From Limnohabitans sp. (GTDB lineage Bacteria; Bacteroidota; Bacteroidia; Flavobacteriales; Flavobacteriaceae), in contig JASGCW010000006.1 in NCBI GenBank assembly GCA_030053945.1, forward strand, positions 41,646-105,645: a stretch of DNA of 64,000 nt. Direction: 5' to 3'. How positions within the stretch are numbered: position 1 is the stretch's first letter; each line of letters opens with the position of its first letter. Positions 27,143-35,547 of this stretch are shown in pieces. The notes under the pieces were generated by a model, which saw only the letters and a list, made by a program, of their open reading frames with translations, was not told the origin of the DNA and did not search any database. The translations under genes were made by a program, and so were the position numbers.

Positions 27143-27173
27143 AATCCTAACAAGCTTTGGACTTGTTAGGATT
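27143..27173. other. Strong hairpin inside the lysis unit
   Basis: The 12-bp arms AATCCTAACAAG and CTTGTTAGGATT have a 7-nt loop, followed by a T-run only on the plus strand. It sits between two minus-strand genes, so it could act as an attenuator or mRNA-end stabiliser rather than as the terminator of that unit. Confidence 0.5.
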
Positions 27174-27189
27174 CTTTTTTTATAGCTTT

Positions 27190-27648
27190 TTATTTTTGTG
27201 TCAGCTGTAACTTTTTAGTTCCAGACCCATTACTTTTTTTTAATTCGTATTCTAACAAAAGATCGAACATAATTTCTATTTGCTGTTTGGATATTTTGGC
27301 AAAATGTGGCGAAACTGTTTTATGCTTTTCCCAAAAAATAAAATATCTTGTTATTGATTGTTTATCTTTTTGTGTGAGTAATTCCCACATAGCAACTGTT
27401 ATTTCATTATGCTTTCGGTTTTTCTCATACTCAACTAGTTTATTTATTTCTTCTAAAAACACTTTGACTTTTGGTTCTTGCGTTTCATATGAATCTGTTG
27501 ATAAATCAATTAAAATTGAAACTTGATTTTTTAGCTCTAAAGTTTTTGTAAACGAATAATTGTCAAAAGAAGGTGTTTTTAAGGCTGAGCACCCTGTACA
27601 AAGGATAAATAGAAATATTAGGCTTATAATTTTTAAAAGTTTTTTCAT
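27190..27648 (-). CDS. Lipoprotein of the lysis unit, outer-spanin candidate
   Basis: A 152-aa protein with a lipoprotein signal (LIFLFILCTGCSALK). The mature part is helical and charged, without a recognised domain. It starts 9 bp after the endolysin stop. A small lipoprotein next to an endolysin is the typical place of an o-spanin, which disrupts the outer membrane at lysis. The protein is longer than most o-spanins, so the role is inferred from context. Confidence 0.55.
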   Translation of the reverse strand: MKKLLKIISLIFLFILCTGCSALKTPSFDNYSFTKTLELKNQVSILIDLSTDSYETQEPKVKVFLEEINKLVEYEKNRKHNEITVAMWELLTQKDKQSITRYFIFWEKHKTVSPHFAKISKQQIEIMFDLLLEYELKKSNGSGTKKLQLTQK

Positions 27649-27657
27649 CTTATTTTT

Positions 27658-28134
27658 TTATTTAGTTACAATATATCCATTGACTTGCTTTAGCTTTGAA
27701 AGTTTCCTCCAATCGTTAAAGCCTCTTTTTTCAAAATGAGGATAGTCTTTAAACTTTTTCCAATTACCACCCCAGTCCCAACCGTACTTATTAAAAATGG
27801 CTACACATTCTAACCAATCGGCTATTTTATCGTTGTCCCAATCTTTTGCAATATCCCAGGAAACCTCTTTGTTCTCTATGAACAAACAAATGTCCACCGC
27901 AAAGCCATAATTATGCACAGATTGTCCACCTTTTGCATTGGTTACTTTTGCTCCTGGGGAGGTTCTTCCTTTAGCATATAGCGCATTTTGTTCTTCAAAA
28001 GTTCTTAATCCTTGTGTAATTCTTACTTTTGCTTTTCCGGTTAAAACAGTATTGCATTCTGTTATAATTTTCTTCATTTCTTCCCTAACCATAGGGTGCA
28101 ATTGTTCAATCCTTTTTTGTGTGATTGTATCCAT
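27658..28134 (-). CDS. M15-family peptidase, endolysin
   Basis: A 158-aa peptidase of the M15 (VanY/L-alanyl-D-glutamate) group. The zinc ligands are visible: His74 and Asp81 in SVHNYGFAVD and His133 in YPHFEKRGF. The supporting GLRTFEEQNALYAKGRT element precedes them. It has no signal peptide, so it needs a holin to reach murein. It cleaves peptide crosslinks of peptidoglycan. It is the first gene of the minus-strand lysis unit and is preceded by a regulon box promoter. Confidence 0.85.
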   Translation of the reverse strand: MDTITQKRIEQLHPMVREEMKKIITECNTVLTGKAKVRITQGLRTFEEQNALYAKGRTSPGAKVTNAKGGQSVHNYGFAVDICLFIENKEVSWDIAKDWDNDKIADWLECVAIFNKYGWDWGGNWKKFKDYPHFEKRGFNDWRKLSKLKQVNGYIVTK

Positions 28135-28211
28135 AGTTTTTTAATTATTTATTATCAATAAATTGAAGTGAAAATCCATTTTTGGCGCCTAAAATGGAAT
28201 AGAATTTGATA

Positions 28212-28275
28212 CAAAAATACAATCGAGAAGTCGAAAAAAATAAAAATAAACCTCTGAAATACAGTCATTTCAGTA
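28212..28275 (-). promoter_or_regulatory. Tail-regulon promoter 5 for the lysis unit
   Basis: The minus strand carries TACTGAAATGACTG (28262-28275, 12 of 14), then 42 bp, then TATTTTTG (28212-28219), a perfect TAnnTTTG. The endolysin start is about 77 nt downstream. It ties lysis to the tail genes. Confidence 0.75.
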
Positions 28276-28323
28276 GGTTTTATAAAGGCTTACATCTGTT
28301 AATAAATGAAAAATTATAAGAGA

Positions 28324-28390
28324 ATTTACAGAATTTACACAGTTATTCTCATTTAAAAAAATCGCCACGGATTACACAGATTTACACAGA
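28324..28390. repeat. Short direct repeats of the TTACACAGA type
   Basis: Words such as ATTTACACAG, GGATTACACAGATTTACACA and GATTTG recur in tandem. Similar CCACGGATTACACAGATT elements are widely dispersed in bacterial genomes. No ORF is present between 28135 and 28545 apart from the promoter, this repeat and the terminator. Confidence 0.45.
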
Positions 28391-28428
28391 TTTGATTTTC
28401 TTGTTGACCATAAAATTTTGCATAAAAA

Positions 28429-28462
28429 AACACCCAGTATTAGAAACTAATAACTGGGTGTT
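28429..28462 (-). terminator. Terminator of the toxin/LRR unit
   Basis: The arms AACACCCAGT(A)TTAG and CTAATAACTGGGTGTT, with a run of seven T on the minus strand after the hairpin, 84 bp past the LRR gene stop. Confidence 0.65.
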
Positions 28463-28545
28463 GAGCACAAAAATTAAAAACGAATTATTTCGCTTTGTTT
28501 TTTATAGTAAACAAAAATCAAACCAAGTATTATAAAGTAATAAAT

Positions 28546-29688
28546 TTACTGCTGAGAACTCATTTCTTGTTTTTTTATGTCCTCAATTAATCTTGCTTTA
28601 GCAGCATCCATAAATTTATCTACATCTTCAGTGACACAAGAATAATTACCATATTCACGATATTCATAAGCTATAGTAATATTGGATGGAAGCTCTTTGT
28701 CTATAGATTTAAAAGCATCTCCAACACCAAAATTTACAATACAATCTTTTGTTATCCCTTTAAAATGTTCTTTTTCGACAGTAGTTATCTCTGTATATCC
28801 TAGATGAATAATTTCGATATTTTTTAAACCCTCTAGACCTTCAATTTTAGATATGGGATTTTTGGATAAATTTAAAAATCTAAGATTAGTTAAGCCCTCT
28901 AATCCTTCTATTTCAGGAAGATCATTCTCTAATAGACTTAAAATCTCTAACTTTTTTAGTGTATCTAATCCTGAAATTTGATCTAGATATGTCTCATCAA
29001 GTGAAAGAGTTTTTAAATTAGTTAAATTTCCTAAGGCTTCAATACTATCTAAAATTGTGTTATTTAAGTTCAAAACTTCTAAATTTTCAAATTTGTTTAA
29101 AGAAGTTAGCTTGTCTGGATCAAACAGAACAGATGTAGGCATATCTAAAACCCTAAGATTGGGCATTATCTCAATATCTTCAAAATGTACAATACATGTA
29201 TCCCCAATATTAAGTTTTTTCAAACTTTTTAATTTTTCCAATCCTTTTATAGAGGTAATATTTGTCGAACTTAAATCTAATTCTTCTAACTGTTGTAAAG
29301 GCTGTAAAAACTCAAATTGTGAGTTTGAACTTATATCTGTTCTATATAATCGTAAATAAGTAAGATTAGTTAATTCACTAATTGCATCAAAATCTGAAAT
29401 GGGATTTCCAGCTAAATCTAAATACTCTAATTTTTTAAATTTTCCTATGGAATTTATATTAGAAATATCACCATTTATAATAGTCAATTTTTTTAGATGT
29501 TCTGCCAATGGTAACAAAATATCAAAATCTTTCATAATAAAATACTCAAATATAGGAGCTTGTAAAAATAGCTCTATAACATTTCCTAGATTATCAACAA
29601 TATAAGTGTATGGAAGATCTATAGTTTCAAGGTACTCCTTAATTTCGATATTCAATTCTTTACCTAAATAGTCTATATATGCGTTCAT
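28546..29688 (-). CDS. Leucine-rich repeat protein, candidate immunity or partner of the 800-aa protein
   Basis: A 380-aa cytosolic protein with about ten SDS22/internalin-type repeats of ~22 residues (LxxLxxLxLxxTxIxxIxGL, for example LEELDLSSTNITSIKGLEKL) from residue ~65 to ~310. A capping C-terminus carries a small SSQQ end. There is no signal peptide. It lies 80 bp behind the 800-aa putative toxin on the same strand, and only a terminator follows. LRRs serve protein binding, so toxin neutralisation or target recognition are both possible. I have no family evidence for either. Confidence 0.75.
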   Translation of the reverse strand: MNAYIDYLGKELNIEIKEYLETIDLPYTYIVDNLGNVIELFLQAPIFEYFIMKDFDILLPLAEHLKKLTIINGDISNINSIGKFKKLEYLDLAGNPISDFDAISELTNLTYLRLYRTDISSNSQFEFLQPLQQLEELDLSSTNITSIKGLEKLKSLKKLNIGDTCIVHFEDIEIMPNLRVLDMPTSVLFDPDKLTSLNKFENLEVLNLNNTILDSIEALGNLTNLKTLSLDETYLDQISGLDTLKKLEILSLLENDLPEIEGLEGLTNLRFLNLSKNPISKIEGLEGLKNIEIIHLGYTEITTVEKEHFKGITKDCIVNFGVGDAFKSIDKELPSNITIAYEYREYGNYSCVTEDVDKFMDAAKARLIEDIKKQEMSSQQ

Positions 29689-29768
29689 TATTTGTATATG
29701 TTTTAAAAATTAAAATTAGTTTTTTAACTTAGTTCAAAAATACGGAATATTATAGTTAAACTTTTATA

Positions 29769-32171
29769 TTATTTTCTAGTAGGGAGGTTGTTAAAATTTT
29801 CTAAATTAACAGCACTAAATTTCTTAGGATCATTAACTGGTTTAAAAGTTATTGTTTGGTCTATTTTTTTAATAGCAGATTCCAACAATTTAAAACAATC
29901 ATAAGTTCCTCCAGTATATTCCTTATCGACAAAATTTGTAAAATCATCAAAAGCATTTTTTAGTTTTCCTTTAATTGGTATAATTTTCCTATCTGCAACT
30001 GGTATGTCAAATAAATTAATTTTATTCTCTCCTCTTCCAATACTTACAATTTCTCCCTCACCACCAACTAAATGAATAAAGAAATCTTTTCCCTTATCTT
30101 TGTTATAATAAATTAATTGATAGTGATTACCTAATATTTGACGAGTTCTTCTATCAATGACATCCTTCCTTATTATTACTATCTCATCTTCTTCAAAGAA
30201 TCTTCTTTCATTGTTTTTAAAGAAGCCTTTTACTCCTTTTCTCTTGGCAAACTTATCTATATATTTCTTTACAGCTTCAAGAGTCCCTTCAAATACAGAT
30301 TTACCTTCCTCTAGCACTTCAAAATCACCTCCAACCGTAACTAATCTGGGGGAATAATTGGGAGGTAGAAATAAAGTATCTATTGCGTTATTAATTTTAT
30401 CTATTTTTTCATTGATAGTGATTTTTAAATCCTCTAATATTTTTTGTCCCTTTTTATTAATTTGAAACTTTATTTCTAAAAATTCACTATACTTTTCCTT
30501 AAGAGCTGCTTTTACACTTTCAATAGTTTTTCGAATACTAGATGCTTCTTCTGCTGTATCAGCTAAATCTGCAGCGGCTTTTCCTTCTCTGGCAATTCTT
30601 CTTAAATCAGGTAAACTAAACGAAAGCAAATCGGTACCTATACTTATTCCTAACCATATATTTGCGAGCCATCCATAACCGTTAGCATGCCATTTTTGGA
30701 GTGTGTTTTGGCTCAGCATTGCATAATGAATAGCGTCTTTTGCTAATACTCCTCCCGCAACTACTTTGGTGGTTAATGCTACTCCTCTTGCAGCAATTAT
30801 GCGTACCATTCCTGCTGCAGATAATAAACTCAATAAATCGGTAGCAATGTCAAAATAATCCCAGTTACTTTGTCTGAATACTTTATTGTGTAACTTGATG
30901 GCAAGTGCAAAAGTGTATTCATCTCCTAACAATTCATCATCTGCTAATTTTGTTCCAAAGTTTAACTTAGCTAATGGTTTAAATGGTTTGTTCGAGATGT
31001 AATTTATAGGACTATATCTTGTTTTGGAAAAATCAAACGTTTCATTTTTTAATTGTTGATAAGTAGGTCTCAAATCATGGCTATAGGTTGTTACATAATT
31101 ATCTTTATAATTATTTAAAACGATATAATTACCCTTTAGTTCTGTTTTAAGATGCGTGTCCCTAAAAAGATAGTAGGTATTGTCAAAATAAACAGTATCT
31201 GTTGGTTTGCTAGAATCGAATTCCTTCACTAGTTTATATAAAAACCTCATCAAATCATCGCAATCATCCACATTTAATTTATCATAAATTCTTAGGAGTA
31301 AACCTATATCTGTGTCATTGAATTTTTTATAAAGTTCATCTCTATTTTTGATGGCATATAAAATATTCAAAATCGCTTTTTCTTCTCTTGTATTACCCAT
31401 ACCTCCAAACAAATAAGAATGGATATTGTAGAAAGCTTTTTCTAAAGATGGATATTTTGATTTAAAATTTAAACTGTCTAGTATTAAATCTAAATGAATA
31501 TACAACTGTTTGTCTGTTAAATCATCCCATACTATTTGTGGTAAGGATTCGTATAAAGTATCTAATTTGTCAGGGTCTAAATTTGCTTCTTTAAAATGTA
31601 ACTTGTATTTGGCTTTTATATCCTTAACGTAAGATTCTGTATAATTTAAGCCTAACTCCTTCAATAAAAATTTGAATAAATCAAAGTTGTCAACTGTAAA
31701 CTTAAAAACCATTTGAGGTTTAACAACATAGGTATCATAAATTGCCAAGTAAAATTGGTTATGATTTTTTTCAAATTCTACATCTGCTTTTATTGCACTG
31801 GTATCAAGGTTAAGCCCTATGAAATTATTGTCATACCATAATTCAATAACACCATTTTTTTCTGTGCCTTGGTTGTTTAAATACTTAAATACTCCTTTAG
31901 ATTCTATTGAGCGATAACCATTCCAATTAATTAGTTTTGACAAATTTAGATCTTCATATCTCTTTTTTTCTAATCCTTTTAATACTCTAAGAATAACTGC
32001 AACAGGTACAATAAGTGTTTCATTTCCATAGATTTTACTTGCTAATTTATCAAACTCTCTTGCTGCTTTTTTCTCTTCAGAAACTTGAGTAAGCACTTGC
32101 AGCATAAATCGGTCAAATTTTTGCATTTCTGCCTCGCTGGTGTCTTTGAGTTCTAAACTAAAATTTCTCAT
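29769..32171 (-). CDS. Putative large toxin/effector in the tape-measure position
   Basis: An 800-aa protein without signal peptide. Residues ~1-420 are a mixed domain unlike tape-measure coiled coils. Around 455-545 a hydrophobic, alanine-rich region (LLSLLSAAGMVRIIAARGVA, WLANIWLGISIGTDLLSF) looks like a membrane-insertion segment. A helical part follows (550-620), then a C-terminal domain (~640-800) with HYQLIYYN, FFIHLVGGEGE and GGTYDCFKLLESAI. Its Cys and His residues could belong to a papain-like fold. It starts 21 bp after the tail-assembly chaperone-like gene, where phages keep the tape measure. Modular architecture and the LRR neighbour suggest a delivered toxin. Confidence 0.55.
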   Translation of the reverse strand: MRNFSLELKDTSEAEMQKFDRFMLQVLTQVSEEKKAAREFDKLASKIYGNETLIVPVAVILRVLKGLEKKRYEDLNLSKLINWNGYRSIESKGVFKYLNNQGTEKNGVIELWYDNNFIGLNLDTSAIKADVEFEKNHNQFYLAIYDTYVVKPQMVFKFTVDNFDLFKFLLKELGLNYTESYVKDIKAKYKLHFKEANLDPDKLDTLYESLPQIVWDDLTDKQLYIHLDLILDSLNFKSKYPSLEKAFYNIHSYLFGGMGNTREEKAILNILYAIKNRDELYKKFNDTDIGLLLRIYDKLNVDDCDDLMRFLYKLVKEFDSSKPTDTVYFDNTYYLFRDTHLKTELKGNYIVLNNYKDNYVTTYSHDLRPTYQQLKNETFDFSKTRYSPINYISNKPFKPLAKLNFGTKLADDELLGDEYTFALAIKLHNKVFRQSNWDYFDIATDLLSLLSAAGMVRIIAARGVALTTKVVAGGVLAKDAIHYAMLSQNTLQKWHANGYGWLANIWLGISIGTDLLSFSLPDLRRIAREGKAAADLADTAEEASSIRKTIESVKAALKEKYSEFLEIKFQINKKGQKILEDLKITINEKIDKINNAIDTLFLPPNYSPRLVTVGGDFEVLEEGKSVFEGTLEAVKKYIDKFAKRKGVKGFFKNNERRFFEEDEIVIIRKDVIDRRTRQILGNHYQLIYYNKDKGKDFFIHLVGGEGEIVSIGRGENKINLFDIPVADRKIIPIKGKLKNAFDDFTNFVDKEYTGGTYDCFKLLESAIKKIDQTITFKPVNDPKKFSAVNLENFNNLPTRK

Positions 32172-32192
32172 ATGTTCTAGTTTTTGAAAAAG

Positions 32193-32537
32193 TTACAGCA
32201 CTGTTACTTGTACTGGTTTTGGCTTGATGTGATCTGAAAATGAGGTTGTGATGTTCAATCGTAAATCGTCGTCTTGTTCAATCGTGGCATCACCGCCTAA
32301 ATAGCAGTTCTTGAACAATACTTGTAGGGCTTTGAAGCTGTCCATTTCTGAAGCTTGTAGGACTGCCGCTCTTGTGGCTATGGTAGGTTTGCAGAAATAG
32401 GCATACAACATAGTGCCATCATCGTCTTGAATACTTAGTTTTATTACTTTGCCGTGTTTGTATTTCCATTGGTTTAGTTGTGCCTGGGTAATAGAACCAT
32501 CTAATACTTCTTGGCTATTTTGGGTTTTATCTGTCAT
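32193..32537 (-). CDS. Tail assembly chaperone-like protein
   Basis: A 114-aa protein (LNQWKYKHGKVIKLSIQDDDG..., then FCKPTIATRAAVLQASEMDS and a short acidic turn). This pattern is common in small proteins encoded between the tube and tape-measure genes of phages. No slippery-sequence extension is evident, so the usual frameshifted second chaperone seems absent. It sits after a hairpin that separates it from the tube gene. Confidence 0.55.
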   Translation of the reverse strand: MTDKTQNSQEVLDGSITQAQLNQWKYKHGKVIKLSIQDDDGTMLYAYFCKPTIATRAAVLQASEMDSFKALQVLFKNCYLGGDATIEQDDDLRLNITTSFSDHIKPKPVQVTVL

Positions 32538-32622
32538 TAGGAATGTTTTTAAATTGAAAAAAATAGGTTGGTTTTATTATTGAAATGATTTTTGCCAACC
32601 GTTAAAAACTCATTTTAAAACA

Positions 32623-32655
32623 AGAGGCTGTTTTTGATTGAGCAAAACAGCCTCT
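32623..32655 (-). terminator. Hairpin between the tube and chaperone genes
   Basis: The 12-bp arms AGAGGCTGTTTT and AAAACAGCCTCT enclose a 9-nt loop. The minus strand continues TGTTTTAAA. It likely gives partial termination, lowering expression of the downstream chaperone and toxin relative to tube and sheath. The surrounding 32538-32817 holds no ORF and no regulon box. Confidence 0.6.
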
Positions 32656-32817
32656 GTTCAAAGAACGCTACCTCTTCGAATTTATATCAAGAGCAATAAG
32701 TGAAAAATATGCTTAGGTAGTTAGTGCTTTTTTAAAGCTAAAGCATCCGTAAATTTGTTTTTCTCTTTCAAACTGGAAAGAAATAGCGCATATGTAGGTT
32801 AGGTTTTTAGAAATTTA

Positions 32818-33243
32818 TTAATTCCACTCAATGTGAGAGCAAATTAAGTCGAAAGAAACAGCAATTTTTGTATCTCCTTGGCTTACTGCTCTTGAGTTTG
32901 AATTAAACTCACAGTTTCTAATAGTATGGGTGATGATTTGCTCGCTATCATCTAAATAACTCACGATCACGCTAAATGGCGCCACATCTTGCATACGTTT
33001 TCCTTTAGGCAAAGCGGCTAAAATAGCTTCTACTTCATAGTTGTATAAGGTGATAGATGCTTTTGCTTCATATTTACCTCTACCACGGTGTACAGGCATA
33101 TCTCCAGCACCATAATGATTTTCTTTAGCAACTGAATCGCTATAATTGATTGAAGTAATTCCAGTGATGATGTTTCCAGCAATGTTTACTTCGATAGATG
33201 ACCAACTGTGTTGTTGTCCGTTAATTAATGGTAATTTATTCAT
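32818..33243 (-). CDS. Tail tube protein
   Basis: A 141-aa beta-rich protein. GKYEAKASITLYNYEVEAI and the end SFDLICSHIEWN resemble tube proteins of P2-FII/Mu-type contractile tails, which stack as hexamers inside the sheath. It starts 25 bp after the sheath stop, the standard order sheath-tube. It should be one of the most abundant products of the locus. Confidence 0.7.
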   Translation of the reverse strand: MNKLPLINGQQHSWSSIEVNIAGNIITGITSINYSDSVAKENHYGAGDMPVHRGRGKYEAKASITLYNYEVEAILAALPKGKRMQDVAPFSVIVSYLDDSEQIITHTIRNCEFNSNSRAVSQGDTKIAVSFDLICSHIEWN

Positions 33244-33268
33244 TTTTCAATTTTTTAAATGTTGGTGA

Positions 33269-34441
33269 TTATTTTTTGTCGATTCCGAAAGGGTTTTTAA
33301 ATCCTAAGTCAACTCTAATTTTTCTAGCAGTTCCTACAGGAATAATATCAGCTTCAATTTTTAATTCAGAACTTGCTAAAATGTTTTGTTTAGGATTTAC
33401 ATAAACATCAAACGAAGAGATTTCTTGATTAGCTACCATTCCTTCTAAGGCTGCTCTACATAAACCTTCAAATGATTTTGATACAGATTGTGGTAATGTA
33501 CCATCAATATCCACTAATACAGGTGAAGACAATTTAGGTAGTAAAGCTGTACGTAATAAACGAGTTGCTTTGTTGATAGCACGGTTGTTTTCTACATAAG
33601 CATAGTCTGAAGTTACTAATGAACATGTGTGGCTATCATTAAAATAGATTCCAGCAATACCTGTGTGTGTTTTAGCAAAAACGTAACGGCTATCATTTAA
33701 TGTACTTAACGTTCCTTGTGAAGTTGCAACTTTACCGCCTACAAAACCTGCTTTCGCAAAACCTTTTCCTGTTAAATTGAATTTTTCAATCCAACCTACA
33801 TTTTCAGATACTTTAGCTTTTGATACTGCTCCTAAGAATACACCCACTGCGGCAGTGTTTTTGTAATTTTCAATAGCTCCTTTTTCAACATCCATCGCTA
33901 CTACCACAGAAACACTTTCTGCATTTTTCTCTTCTAAATTAAGCGGATTAGCAGCATTTACATCAAAGCCTTTTCCTTCTAAAAAGATTTCAAAAGGCAT
34001 ATACAAACTGTAAGCTTGCTCTGTTTGAGATTTTGCTTCTTCTACAGCTTTAATAGTTTCTGCAAAATCTGTAGCTCCAGAGAAGATAATAGCCATTTGA
34101 CGGATAGCACCGTTTGCTTTTTCTTGCATTACTTTAGCTTTTGCTACAACTTCTTTATACGAAGTTGCTGTTGTAGCCATAATAAACAAATCACCAGAAG
34201 GATTCATACGGAAATACTGCTCGATTTGATAATAAGCTGATTGTCCGGTTTTGTCAAAATCTTGATTAATACCGTAAGCTGCTGCATCTTCTAGAGAAGC
34301 TAGTCTGTAAACAGTATCTAATACTAATTTTGGTGTTGCTGCTGCATCAAAAAGCAAACCCGATACCATATCTTGTTCAGGCATTCTACGACCTAAACCA
34401 CCAGATAATTTGTTAATAACGACATCATTTAATGTACTCAT
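33269..34441 (-). CDS. Contractile tail sheath protein, DUF2586-like
   Basis: A 390-aa protein. The C-terminal third has the sheath signature: a YVFAKTHTGIAGIYFNDSHT loop, DYAYVENNRAINKATRLLRT and the ending PVGTARKIRVDLGFKNPFG. This is the conserved fold that locks to neighbouring subunits. The DUF2586 family assignment is from memory. The length fits short sheaths without large insertion domains. It forms the spring that contracts and drives the tube. It is preceded by regulon promoter 6. Confidence 0.8.
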   Translation of the reverse strand: MSTLNDVVINKLSGGLGRRMPEQDMVSGLLFDAAATPKLVLDTVYRLASLEDAAAYGINQDFDKTGQSAYYQIEQYFRMNPSGDLFIMATTATSYKEVVAKAKVMQEKANGAIRQMAIIFSGATDFAETIKAVEEAKSQTEQAYSLYMPFEIFLEGKGFDVNAANPLNLEEKNAESVSVVVAMDVEKGAIENYKNTAAVGVFLGAVSKAKVSENVGWIEKFNLTGKGFAKAGFVGGKVATSQGTLSTLNDSRYVFAKTHTGIAGIYFNDSHTCSLVTSDYAYVENNRAINKATRLLRTALLPKLSSPVLVDIDGTLPQSVSKSFEGLCRAALEGMVANQEISSFDVYVNPKQNILASSELKIEADIIPVGTARKIRVDLGFKNPFGIDKK

Positions 34442-34639
34442 AAAATAATTATTTAAATTGTTAAAAATTCATTTTAAAAAAGGCATACGTATGGCTGTAA
34501 CAGGTTTTTAACACACTTGTTATCATCAATATTTTACCTAATTTTTTTGATTGTTTTTCTCTTAAAAAAGAGTGTAAAAGTTTTAAGTTTCTCCTTTTAC
34601 GTGTTTGTATATTTTATTTTTATTGCTTGCAAGCTGGAA

Positions 34640-34703
34640 CAAATTTAAAATATATACTTTTAATTTTTTATTAATTTACCTCGTAAATTCAATTGTTTCA
34701 GTA
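34640..34703 (-). promoter_or_regulatory. Tail-regulon promoter 6 for the sheath/tube unit
   Basis: The minus strand carries TACTGAAACAATTG (34690-34703, 12 of 14), 42 bp, then TAAATTTG (34640-34647). The leader to the sheath start is about 190 nt, the longest in the set. The box lies 9 bp after the stop of the 56-aa HTH ORF. Confidence 0.75.
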
Positions 34704-34711
34704 GGTTATGT

Positions 34712-34882
34712 TTATGCAGCTTCAAGCCCTTGACTAATAATTGAATAGATTGTTCTTTCGGTCAAAAACAATGCTTCTGATAATTCTGCTACTACTACTT
34801 TCATTTGTTTCGCCTGATTTTTGTTCAAATAATCTAAAACGTAATCTTTGCGTTTTTCTAATAGTGTTTTACTTCTTCTCAT
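34712..34882 (-). CDS. Small basic HTH-like protein, candidate activator of the tail regulon
   Basis: A 56-aa ORF (MRRSKTLLEKRKDYVLDYLN..., then VVAELSEALFLTERTIYSII) with a basic N-terminus. A helix-turn-helix pattern is visible in VVVAELSEALFLTERTIYSI. It lies 52 bp after the 197-aa terminator gene on the same strand and directly upstream of box 6. A small DNA-binding protein at this place is analogous in position and logic to PrtN of pyocin loci, but no sequence kinship is claimed. Short length leaves room for doubt that it is a gene. Confidence 0.5.
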   Translation of the reverse strand: MRRSKTLLEKRKDYVLDYLNKNQAKQMKVVVAELSEALFLTERTIYSIISQGLEAA

Positions 34883-34934
34883 TTTGTGATTTTTAATTTT
34901 TTAATTGATTGTTTTTTTTACTTCTAATTGTTAT

Positions 34935-35528
34935 TTATAAAAAGTCTTCTTTTTTTAAATTGACAATGACATTTTGATTTTCTGTTCCTAATAAATCGTT
35001 TGCAGTATATCCTAAATCTTCTATGGCAGCTGGAGTTACCCCATTAGTAATTAGTGTATATTTTTTCTTCAATACGTTTTCAACCAGCGTTGTTTTATAG
35101 GATATTTCCCAGATAAAATAATCGCTCTTGTTCCAATAGTTAGCATTTGAATTTAGCACTTGTTTTTCATGCACCTTAAATGTTGAATGGCTACTGTGAG
35201 TAGATGTGGCAGGTACTGTTGTGGGTAATGACAAAATGGCTTTATCAATTTTTGCAGCTATTTCGAATGCCTCTTCGTAGTTGTTCCAATTTGTATCTGC
35301 TTTTGGCAACACCACATAAATGCTAAAATTAACATCAGCCTTATAGGTTTTCTCGGATGAGGATTGCCAATCTATAGCATCATATTTGAACATTACTATT
35401 GTAGTAGTGATGGTTTCGTTAAAAACAGAATCACTATATAAGTGCACTCTTGGCACGGGATTTGCAACATTTGTTAGATTATCTATAATTGCTGCTTTTT
35501 TCTCTGTATAAAAGTTTTTTAAAATCAT
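34935..35528 (-). CDS. Tail terminator/completion-like protein
   Basis: A 197-aa mixed alpha-beta protein with no signal. It has the helical N-terminus and central strands (YKADVNFSIYVVLPKADTNW, DYFIWEISYKTTLVE) of the gpU/Mu gp37-like terminator group, which caps the distal end of tube and sheath. It lies one gene upstream of the sheath. It is the first gene after promoter 7, with a very short leader (~14 nt). Confidence 0.5.
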   Translation of the reverse strand: MILKNFYTEKKAAIIDNLTNVANPVPRVHLYSDSVFNETITTTIVMFKYDAIDWQSSSEKTYKADVNFSIYVVLPKADTNWNNYEEAFEIAAKIDKAILSLPTTVPATSTHSSHSTFKVHEKQVLNSNANYWNKSDYFIWEISYKTTLVENVLKKKYTLITNGVTPAAIEDLGYTANDLLGTENQNVIVNLKKEDFL

Positions 35529-35547
35529 ATGTTGTAATTATATGATG

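Noticed and set aside
28324..28390. CRISPR-like array from recurring TTACACAGA words
   Set aside because: Units are about 10 bp, adjacent and imperfect, with no unique spacers and no cas genes.
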